DNA of 30,826 bases, from NCBI GenBank assembly GCA_900765185.1, contig CAAFQT010000269.1, positions 1-30,826 of the forward strand, read 5' to 3'. Position 1 is the stretch's first letter; every line of letters starts with the position of its first letter. The notes beneath the pieces were generated by a model that was given only the letters and a program-made list of their open reading frames with translations, was not told the origin of the DNA and ran no database searches. The translations under genes and the position numbers were made by a program. Of the stretch, positions 7,287 through 13,221 are shown one piece after another. The DNA comes from an uncultured Collinsella sp. Its GTDB lineage: Bacteria > Actinomycetota > Coriobacteriia > Coriobacteriales > Coriobacteriaceae.

Positions 7287-7688
7287 TTATAGGCGGTCCT
7301 TGTTCTCGGCCTTAACGGCGTGTGCCTGCTGAACAAAGAACAGGTCGTACACCACGATGACAAAGGCGCCAAAGTTGATGGCGTCGCCGCCAAACGCGGG
7401 AAGCGTGAGCACCGCTTGGGCAAGCGTGGCGACTGCGGCAACAATACCGAGCTTAAACGCGCCGTCCACCTGCGAAGGCTTGTTGGCGCCCTTGATACCG
7501 GCGACGCCTGCGGCAAGGTCGACGAGACCCTTGGCGATAAGCACGACCGCTGCGAGCGTGGCGTACGAACCGTACGTGGAATCGAGACCGCCCGTGGCGA
7601 TACCGACGCCGGCGGTGACGAGGCTGGCGATACCCAAAACAAAGTAGATGAGAGCAAGGATTTTGAGAGTCTTGCGAGTGAAGCTCAT
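7287..7688 (-). CDS. Small four-helix membrane protein, unknown function
   Basis: A 133-residue protein with four hydrophobic segments, roughly residues 8-30, 40-64, 77-98 and 104-122, joined by short loops, and a charged C-terminus (HAVKAENKDRL). I do not recognise the family with certainty; it has the look of the small DUF4064/DUF308-like four-TM proteins. The start at 7688 is chosen because AAAGGA lies seven bases upstream. A longer frame beginning at 7757 would add a Cys-rich, non-hydrophobic leader with no SD and would run into the palindrome at 7729-7759. It appears monocistronic. Confidence 0.8.
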   Translation of the reverse strand: MSFTRKTLKILALIYFVLGIASLVTAGVGIATGGLDSTYGSYATLAAVVLIAKGLVDLAAGVAGIKGANKPSQVDGAFKLGIVAAVATLAQAVLTLPAFGGDAINFGAFVIVVYDLFFVQQAHAVKAENKDRL

Positions 7689-7728
7689 GGCTGGTCCTTT
7701 CGATACGAGTACGCCAACTTGGCGCACC

Positions 7729-7759
7729 CAATGTGCTGCACATATGGTGAAGCACATTG
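7729..7759. promoter_or_regulatory. Operator-like nested palindromes
   Basis: A 9-bp inverted repeat, CAATGTGCT (7729-7737) and AGCACATTG (7751-7759), overlaps a perfect palindrome ATGTGC-T-GCACAT at 7731-7743. It lies 41-71 bases upstream of the 7688 start, where a promoter for the small membrane protein would be. It looks like a three-half-site binding region for a dimeric regulator that is not encoded next to it. Confidence 0.5.
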
Positions 7760-7921
7760 TAGTTCAACGCGGCGATGCATGCGCCTGAAAGCGCTTTGAG
7801 CCCGCGCGGCCCAACCCAACCTTTCAAAAGGGAAAGCTGGACGTAAGCCAAATCGATGGCAGCTCATGTGCGGCGCTGAGATGATGAGGCCGTAACAAGG
7901 AGTTGGTCTCAAGGAGGAGCC

Positions 7922-8065
7922 ATGATGTACGGAGCAGGGCAAGTGCGTGAGCCGCGATCGTTGGGAAGGCGCATGAGTGATTCTGTGATCGCTGCCGTGT
8001 GCACGGGATTGATGGCGGTGCTTTGCATTGGGATGCTGTGGGCCATGTCGCATGTGGGACAATAG
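7922..8065 (+). CDS. 47-residue single-pass membrane peptide
   Basis: This short frame starts at tandem ATG codons (7922, 7925) directly after the very strong SD AAGGAGGAG at 7911-7919. It encodes a basic N-terminus (VREPRSLGRRMSD), then one hydrophobic helix (VIAAVCTGLMAVLCIGMLWA) and a short tail MSHVGQ before TAG. The SD, the basic-then-hydrophobic layout (positive-inside) and the isolated intergenic position support a real microprotein. I recognise no homologue. It lies 63 bases upstream of rsmJ in the same direction and could share its transcript. It could instead be a leader peptide, but no attenuator is seen. Confidence 0.62.
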   Translation: MMYGAGQVREPRSLGRRMSDSVIAAVCTGLMAVLCIGMLWAMSHVGQ

Positions 8066-8128
8066 CGGACGGTTGGGTGCCGGCATAAACGGCGCTCACG
8101 TATTCGTTTTGCTTGTTAAGGAGTACCC

Positions 8129-8833
8129 ATGGGCGTCGTCGATCCCTTTTCTGTTGCTCGGGCCGCGGGGCTTGAGCTGACCGGGAAGCCCGAGGGCCTC
8201 ACGCTCACCGACGGCACGATGGAGCTGCGTGCCGATTTTGGCCGCATGCTTCCACGGCTCAAGCAGGGCCGTCTGCAGCAAGAACTGCTGGTAAAGGCTG
8301 CGCGCGCAAAAGGCATCGAGAGCCCATGGGCGATTGACGCCACGGCAGGCTTTGGCGAGGATTCGCTGCTGCTGGCGGCCGCGGGCTTTACCGTCGATCT
8401 GTATGAGCAGGATTGCGTGATCGCGGCGCTCCTCAAGGATGCCCTGGATCGCGCGGCAGATGATCCGGCGCTTGTGGCTGCCGTGTCGCGCATGCGCTTA
8501 CATGCGGGCGAGGATAGCATTGCCGGCCTTCGCCATACAGCTGAGCTGATCGGGCAGGGCGAGCTCACCGCTCCTGACGTGGTGTATCTGGACCCCATGT
8601 TTCCCGGACGCACCAAGAGCGCGGCGGTTAAAAAGAAGTTCCAACTCTTGCATCATCTGGAACAGCCGTGCGCCGATGAGGAGACGTTGGTCGAAGCTGC
8701 GCTTGCGGTGCACCCGCGCAAGGTCGTTATCAAGCGACCGGTGAAGGGGCCACTGCTTGCCGGCGTTAAGCCGAGCTATCAACTTGCGGGCAAGGCCGTT
8801 CGTTACGATGTTTTGGTGCCGCCGCGCCCGTAG
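8129..8833 (+). CDS. rsmJ: 16S rRNA (guanine-1516-N2)-methyltransferase, RsmJ-like
   Basis: A 234-residue SAM methyltransferase. The motif I variant DATAGFGEDS begins at residue 70, and VVYLDPMFPGRTKSA (DPMFP near residue 155) is the catalytic-motif signature of RsmJ/YhiQ. The family also shows the C-terminal VIKRPVKGPLL seen here. RsmJ methylates N2 of G1516 in the small-subunit decoding region. Length is close to the E. coli protein (about 250). ATG with SD AAGGAG six bases upstream. With rlmA it gives two rRNA methyltransferases within 2 kb, though they are separate transcripts. Confidence 0.87.
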   Translation: MGVVDPFSVARAAGLELTGKPEGLTLTDGTMELRADFGRMLPRLKQGRLQQELLVKAARAKGIESPWAIDATAGFGEDSLLLAAAGFTVDLYEQDCVIAALLKDALDRAADDPALVAAVSRMRLHAGEDSIAGLRHTAELIGQGELTAPDVVYLDPMFPGRTKSAAVKKKFQLLHHLEQPCADEETLVEAALAVHPRKVVIKRPVKGPLLAGVKPSYQLAGKAVRYDVLVPPRP

Positions 8834-8881
8834 CTTGCGTGCGATGGCTGGCGCTCCGTCAATGCCGTGCCGATGCGGCGC

Positions 8882-9184
8882 CTATTTCCAAGGGTGCGAC
8901 GTCAGGTGCCATCCACCGCAGTATTCGCATTTGTAGCAGGCCAAACCGCGCCGCCCGCGGTTTTCGCAGTCGGCCATAACGGCCTCGGCCTCGGCGCGCG
9001 TGTCGTAACGGTTTTTGCGCTCGCACGACTTGTAGCGCCAGGCCTCATCGCGCTCGGCGTCCAGGGCGTCGCGGCGCTCGTCCTCGCGTGCAAACAGGTC
9101 GCTCATATCGCCGCCGGTGGCAGTGCTCAAAAACTCGCTTTTTGCTTTTGACCAGGCGGCTCGCTTTTTGCTCCCCATCTGCAT
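8882..9184 (-). CDS. Small zinc-ribbon-like protein, unknown function
   Basis: A 100-residue hydrophilic, charged protein. The N-terminal half is helical and Lys/Arg/Glu-rich (KKRAAWSKAKSEFL, REDERRDALDAERDEAW). The C-terminus has CERKNRYDTRAEAEAVMADC followed by ACYKCEYCGGWHLTSHPW, a pattern of four cysteines plus His like the short C..C-GGWHLT zinc-finger proteins often seen in actinobacterial genomes and phages. ATG 9184 is chosen over a TTG 15 bases upstream because GGAGAGG lies six bases before it. It is convergent with rsmJ and divergent from the GNAT gene across a symmetric promoter. Function unknown; nucleic-acid binding is plausible. Confidence 0.75.
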   Translation of the reverse strand: MQMGSKKRAAWSKAKSEFLSTATGGDMSDLFAREDERRDALDAERDEAWRYKSCERKNRYDTRAEAEAVMADCENRGRRGLACYKCEYCGGWHLTSHPWK

Positions 9185-9202
9185 CGCGCCCCTCTCCAAA
9201 CG

Positions 9203-9234
9203 TTGGTATCATTGCTCAATCAAAGTGATACCAA
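9203..9234. promoter_or_regulatory. Symmetric divergent promoter or operator
   Basis: TTGGTATCA (9203-9211) and TGATACCAA (9226-9234) form a perfect 9-bp inverted repeat with a 14-base spacer. Each arm reads TGGTATCA(T/C) outward, so each supplies an extended -10 (TATCAT on plus, TATCAC on minus). Transcripts would diverge into the GNAT gene and the zinc-ribbon gene with leaders of about 35 bases. No good -35 is seen on either side. Confidence 0.5.
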
Positions 9235-9255
9235 TAAACGTGAGGTCGCCGCGTG

Positions 9256-9744
9256 ATGATCAGAAAAACCCTCGATACCGACATTCCCGCTGTCATGGCT
9301 ATCTATGACGCGGCCCGCGCCTTTATGCGCGCGCATGGCAACGCCACACAGTGGCCCGAGGGCACGCCTTCTGCCGAGCAACTGGCTGCCGATATCGCCG
9401 CCGGTGGCAGCTATGTGTGCGAAGTCGATGGCCGCGTGGTGGCGACGTTTGCCTTTTTGCCGGGCCCGGACGAGTGCTATGACGTAATTGAGGATGGTCA
9501 ATGGCGCAGCGACACTCCGTACGCCGTGCTGCACCGTGTGGCGTCCGATGGCACCGTGCACGGTATCGCGGCTGCGATGTTTGCCTTTGCCAAGGAGCGT
9601 GCCGATCACCTGCGCATCGACACGCATCAGGACAACCTGCCCATGCAGGGCGCGAGTATTAAGGCGGGGTTCGAGCGTGCCGGCGTCGTGTATGTGTCGG
9701 ACGGCACGCCGCGTGTTGCGTTCGACTGGCTGCGTGAGGCGTAA
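9256..9744 (+). CDS. GNAT-family N-acetyltransferase
   Basis: A 162-residue GNAT protein that would transfer an acetyl group from acetyl-CoA to an amine. It shows the N-terminal RKTLDTDIPAVMAIYDAAR, the QWPEGTPSAEQLAADIAAG segment, the central strand YVCEVDGRVVATFAFLPG, the CoA-binding region GTVHGIAAAMFAFAKERADH, and LRIDTHQDNLPMQGASIKAG with the conserved N..M....K.GF of motif B. The substrate is not predictable. ATG 9256 is immediately preceded by an in-frame GTG at 9253, and a GAGG at 9242-9245 could serve either. It is transcribed divergently from the zinc-ribbon gene. Confidence 0.85.
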   Translation: MIRKTLDTDIPAVMAIYDAARAFMRAHGNATQWPEGTPSAEQLAADIAAGGSYVCEVDGRVVATFAFLPGPDECYDVIEDGQWRSDTPYAVLHRVASDGTVHGIAAAMFAFAKERADHLRIDTHQDNLPMQGASIKAGFERAGVVYVSDGTPRVAFDWLREA

Positions 9745-9772
9745 GAGTAGGGGCACGTGTCAACAATTCGCA

Positions 9773-9810
9773 CGAACGAAAATGGTCCCGGGTGGGGCCA
9801 TTTTCGTTCG
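9773..9810 (+). terminator. Long hairpin after the GNAT gene
   Basis: A 17-bp stem (9773-9789 with 9794-9810, one G-U) closes on GGGT. The right arm contains TTTTCGTTCG but no T-run follows, so termination efficiency is uncertain. The rest of the 260-bp gap to the next gene (9811-10005) is mostly GC-rich non-coding sequence. It includes a TATCAT at 9933-9938 that could be the -10 of the translational GTPase gene. Confidence 0.6.
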
Positions 9811-10005
9811 CTGCGCTGATTTGCAAGCCGGCTTTCGCAAGGCGCGAACCTACGAAAATCGCCGCGCGGCAACGCAGGGCGATGAGCTTGGTCGGGGGAT
9901 AGGGCCCGCTTCGCCCGCCGGCTCGTAAATTGTATCATCCAGTGTGGAACGAGGACGCCCGTTGCCGCGTGCGATGGGCTTGTAGCTTGTAATAAGAGGA
10001 GAGCC

Positions 10006-12009
10006 ATGTCGAAGCAGGCAGTCGTTGGAATCTTGGCGCATGTCGATGCCGGCAAGACCACGTTGGCCGAGGCCATGTTGTTCAACGTGGGTCGCATTCG
10101 CAAGCGCGGCCGCGTGGACGATGGCGATTCGCATCTGGACACTAACGCGATCGAGCGCGAGCGCGGCATTACGATCTTCTCGTCGCAGGCCGTGCTCGAC
10201 CACGGCGATACCCACGTCATGCTTGTGGATGCGCCCGGCCACGTCGATTTTTCGGCCGAGGCGGAGCGCACGCTGCGCGCGCTCGACTATGCGATTTTGG
10301 TTGTGGGTGCCAACGACGGCGTGCAGGGGCACACCGAAACCCTGTGGCGCCTGCTTGCGCGCTATGACATCCCGACATTCATCTTTATCAATAAGATCGA
10401 TCTTGAGAACCCTGGTCGCGATGCGCTGCTGACGCAGCTCGGCCAGCGTCTTTCCGAGGGCTGTCTGGATGCCGAAGATTTGCTGGCGGGCGGCGCTGTG
10501 CAAGAGGATGCTGCGGCGTTGGACGAGGTGGCGCTCGATGAGTTTCTTGAAGTAGGCGAGTTGTCTGCCGAAACGTTGTCGCGGCTCGTCGCGGAGCGCA
10601 AGCTGTTCCCCTGCTTTGCCGGCTCGGCGCTCAAAGACCAAGGCGTGGCGGAGTTACTCGACGGTATGTGTGCTTTGATGCGCGAGCGGGTATGGTCCCA
10701 GGAGTTCGCCGCGCGCGTCTATCGCGTGAGTCGTGGAGACCGTGGTGAGCGCCTTGCCTGGGTTAAGGTGACGGGCGGTGTGCTGCGTGCAAAACAGGTG
10801 ATTGAGGGGCGCTCCGGTGTCGAGGCATGGGAGCAAAAGATCGATCAGGTCCGTATCTATAACGGCGAGAAGTACGAGCTTGTCCAAGAAGTTGCTGCTG
10901 GCGGCATCTGCGCTGTGACGGGCCTTGCGCACGTTCACCCGGGTGATGCCTTGGGCGCGGAGCCCGCGGGCGATGCGCCTGTCATAGCGCCGGTTCTCAC
11001 CTATACGGTGCTGCCGGGCGAGCACGATGTCCATACGGTGTTCCAAGCGCTGGCCGAGCTTGCCGACGAGGATCCCATGCTCGGCGTAAGCTGGAATACG
11101 CATCTTGAACAAATACATCTGCAGCTCATGGGAGCGGTGCAGCTCGAGGTCGTGCAGCGCGTTCTTGCCGATCGTTTTGGCCTTGCGGTCGAGTTTGAGC
11201 CCGGCGGCATTCTCTATAAGGAGACTATTTCGCAGCCGGTCGAGGGCGTGGGCCACTTTGAGCCGCTGCGCCACTATGCCGAGGTACATCTGCGCCTGGA
11301 GCCGTTGCCAGCGGGCTCGGGCGTGCAGTTTGGCACCGTGACCTCGACCGACGAGCTCGATCTTAACTGGCAGCGTTTGGCACTCACCAACGCCATGGAG
11401 CGCGATCACCTGGGCGTGCTGACCGGCTCGCCCATCGCCGATGTGCGCATTACACTCACGGGCGGCCGTGCGCATGCCAAACACACCGAGGGCGGCGACT
11501 TTCGCCAGGCCACGTACCGCGCGATTCGCCAGGGTTTGATGCAGGCGCGTGACGCCGGCGCGGCGGTGCTGTTGGAGCCGTGGTATCGCTTTGAGCTCGA
11601 GGTGCCGGGGGAGTGCGTGGGCCGGGCACTCTCGGATGCCACGCGCATGGGTGCCGAGTACGAGCCGCCGACGATGGCGGGAGACCGGGCGAAGCTTGTG
11701 GGTCGCGTGCCGGCATCTGAGGTGCAGGATTACGCGCTGGAGGTGGCCGCCTATACGAGTGGTCGTGGGCATCTGTACCTAGAGTTCGCCGGCTATGCGG
11801 CTTGCCATGATGCCGAGCGCGTCATCGAGACGGCCGCCTATGAGCCCGAGGCCGATCTGCCCAACACGCCCGATTCGGTCTTTTGCTCCCACGGCGCCGG
11901 TTACACGGTCAAATGGTACGACGTCCCCGAGGCAGCCCACGTAAAGGTCGATCCCTCCACCTTCCGCCCCTGGCGAGCAGCAGACGCAGAGTTCTTCTGC
12001 CATAGGTGA
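10006..12009 (+). CDS. TetM/EF-G-like translational GTPase
   Basis: A 667-residue translation factor. G1 AHVDAGKTT is at residues 11-19, G2 RGITI at 53-57, G3 DAPGH at 75-79, G4 NKID at 129-132 and G5 GSAL near 207. Domains II-V follow, with GHFEPLRHYAEVHLRLEP resembling TetM's GHGEPYRHYAEVHL. The overall order and length match ribosomal protection proteins (about 640). However, the domain IV tip reads HAKHTEGGDFRQATYR near residues 489-504, where TetM has its proline-containing YSPVSTPADFR loop. The C-terminus (PDSVFCSHGAGYTVKW) is also unlike TetM. I take it as a chromosomal EF-G-like factor related to resistance proteins, not a proven tetracycline determinant. SD AGAGGAGAG. Confidence 0.85.
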   Translation: MSKQAVVGILAHVDAGKTTLAEAMLFNVGRIRKRGRVDDGDSHLDTNAIERERGITIFSSQAVLDHGDTHVMLVDAPGHVDFSAEAERTLRALDYAILVVGANDGVQGHTETLWRLLARYDIPTFIFINKIDLENPGRDALLTQLGQRLSEGCLDAEDLLAGGAVQEDAAALDEVALDEFLEVGELSAETLSRLVAERKLFPCFAGSALKDQGVAELLDGMCALMRERVWSQEFAARVYRVSRGDRGERLAWVKVTGGVLRAKQVIEGRSGVEAWEQKIDQVRIYNGEKYELVQEVAAGGICAVTGLAHVHPGDALGAEPAGDAPVIAPVLTYTVLPGEHDVHTVFQALAELADEDPMLGVSWNTHLEQIHLQLMGAVQLEVVQRVLADRFGLAVEFEPGGILYKETISQPVEGVGHFEPLRHYAEVHLRLEPLPAGSGVQFGTVTSTDELDLNWQRLALTNAMERDHLGVLTGSPIADVRITLTGGRAHAKHTEGGDFRQATYRAIRQGLMQARDAGAAVLLEPWYRFELEVPGECVGRALSDATRMGAEYEPPTMAGDRAKLVGRVPASEVQDYALEVAAYTSGRGHLYLEFAGYAACHDAERVIETAAYEPEADLPNTPDSVFCSHGAGYTVKWYDVPEAAHVKVDPSTFRPWRAADAEFFCHR

Positions 12010-12034
12010 TAGAAGGGCGGCCTCTTTGTCACCT
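12004..12034. repeat. Degenerate palindrome overlapping the GTPase stop
   Basis: AGGTGATAGAAGGG (12004-12017) pairs with CCTCTTTGTCACCT (12021-12034), with one mismatch and several G-U pairs. The right arm TTTGTCAC is the same as the arm of the repeat at 15730-15764, so this is probably a decayed family member. It may now serve as a 3'-end hairpin for the GTPase gene. Confidence 0.5.
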
Positions 12035-12040
12035 GCTGTT

Positions 12041-12069
12041 GGTATAACTCGGTATAAGTTGGTATAACT
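12041..12069 (+). promoter_or_regulatory. Three 10-bp-phased GGTATAACT iterons
   Basis: GGTATAACT (12041-12049), GGTATAAGT (12051-12059) and GGTATAACT (12061-12069) repeat with an exact 10-bp period, one helical turn. They end 33 bases before the AAA+ ATPase start. Each contains a TATAA(C/G) hexamer, so they could be stacked -10 elements, but identical phasing suggests a protein-binding array on one DNA face. Confidence 0.65.
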
Positions 12070-12102
12070 ATAGGCAGCGTTTGCCAATCCGAGGAGGCCG
12101 AC

Positions 12103-13221
12103 ATGAATCCAAATCCCTTTAAGCCAACGGCAGGCAAGCGGCCTCCGATGCTCATTGGTCGCGAGTCGGTCATCGAAGATTTCGAGGAAGGGCTCGATAA
12201 CGGCGCCGGAGCGCCGGGCAGGCTCATGCTCATTACGGGAAACCGCGGCTGCGGCAAGACAGTTCTCCTGCGGGAGCTGCAACGTCTGGCCAGCGAGCGC
12301 GGATGGGCGGTTGTCTCCGATTCCGCTTCGCTTGGCTTATGCGACCGCTTGGCCGACGCGCTTCGCTCGAATAGGCCCGTTGTGACGTCAATGGAATTCG
12401 GTTCGTCGTTTGGCCGGATGTCGGTCGAGGCGGCGCGAGCAAAGGGCGAAACGTTGCGAGGGCTGGTCAACGAGCGCCTCAAGAAGCTCGGTCCAGGCAA
12501 GGGCATACTGTTTGCGATTGACGAGGCGCAATCTGCGTCTATCGAGGAACTAGCGGCTCTTGCCGTTCTCTATCAGCAGGTGCTCGGAGACCAGGATGCC
12601 ACGGGATTGCCCGATAGCGACCAGCGCGGTCTTGCGCTGGTGTTCGCCGGCTTGCCCAGTATGGTTGACGATCTGCTCGAAGAGCCGAGCGTGACGTTTT
12701 TGCGGCGTGCCCAGCAGCGTACGCTGGGGGCGATATCCTTGCCCAAGGTGCGTGATTCATATATCCAGACGGTCAAAGACGCTGGTCTTTACGTTGACGC
12801 GGAGACGGCGGACCTTGCGGCACACAGGAGCATGGGGCATCCCTATATGGTTCAGCTGGTGGGCTATTACATGTGGCGCTCTGCTGTCCGGCGTGGCTCG
12901 CAAGTCATCGAAAGGCACGATGTCGAGGATGGCCATGCGGATGCCGTCTCCGAGTTCTACGAAGCGGTTGACGCGCCTCTATATTACGGGCTGCGCAGTC
13001 CACAGCGCCTTTTTATCGAGGCCATGGCGGTTGACGAGGACAAACCGACTCGCATGGCGGATATCATTGAGCGCTGCGATCGCACCCAGAGCTGGGCGAG
13101 CAAATATCGCGCAAGCCTGATTCGCGAGCGCGTCATCGAGGCTGCCGGATACGGCCTCGTCCGATTTACCGTGCCCATGCTGGGCGCGTACATTCGCGAT
13201 CGAGTTTTATGGCATGAGTAG
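12103..13221 (+). CDS. AAA+ ATPase, Orc1/Cdc6-like architecture
   Basis: A 372-residue protein. The N-terminal NPFKPTAGKRPPMLIGRE is the start typical of stand-alone archaeal-type/Cdc6-like ATPases. Walker A GNRGCGKT is at residues 46-53 and Walker B LFAIDEAQ at about 136-143. A sensor-1-like strand LALVFAGLP follows near 178, and RRAQQRTLGAISLP carries candidate arginine-finger residues. The C-terminal 80 residues (RLFIEAMAVDEDKPTRMADI...YGLVRFTVPMLGAYIRDRV) look like a winged helix. Function is unknown; relatives are DNA-associated ATPases of uncertain role. ATG with SD GAGGAGG. It overlaps the uvrA-like gene by 8 bases and follows a phased iteron array it may bind. Confidence 0.82.
   Translation: MNPNPFKPTAGKRPPMLIGRESVIEDFEEGLDNGAGAPGRLMLITGNRGCGKTVLLRELQRLASERGWAVVSDSASLGLCDRLADALRSNRPVVTSMEFGSSFGRMSVEAARAKGETLRGLVNERLKKLGPGKGILFAIDEAQSASIEELAALAVLYQQVLGDQDATGLPDSDQRGLALVFAGLPSMVDDLLEEPSVTFLRRAQQRTLGAISLPKVRDSYIQTVKDAGLYVDAETADLAAHRSMGHPYMVQLVGYYMWRSAVRRGSQVIERHDVEDGHADAVSEFYEAVDAPLYYGLRSPQRLFIEAMAVDEDKPTRMADIIERCDRTQSWASKYRASLIRERVIEAAGYGLVRFTVPMLGAYIRDRVLWHE

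Noticed and set aside
7689..7757. Longer N-terminus for the four-TM protein (start at 7757)
   Set aside because: The extension has no SD, encodes a Cys/Trp-containing leader unlike a signal peptide, and overlaps the operator-like palindrome. AAAGGA precedes the ATG at 7688.
10006..12009. Acquired tetracycline-resistance gene (tetM/tetW type)
   Set aside because: The domain IV tip and C-terminus differ from TetM, base composition matches the neighbours, and no mobile-element genes flank it.
12041..12069. Plasmid or chromosomal replication origin iterons
   Set aside because: Only three short units, no DnaA boxes or AT-rich unwinding region, and the neighbours are ordinary chromosomal genes. 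A binding array or promoter cluster is enough to explain it.
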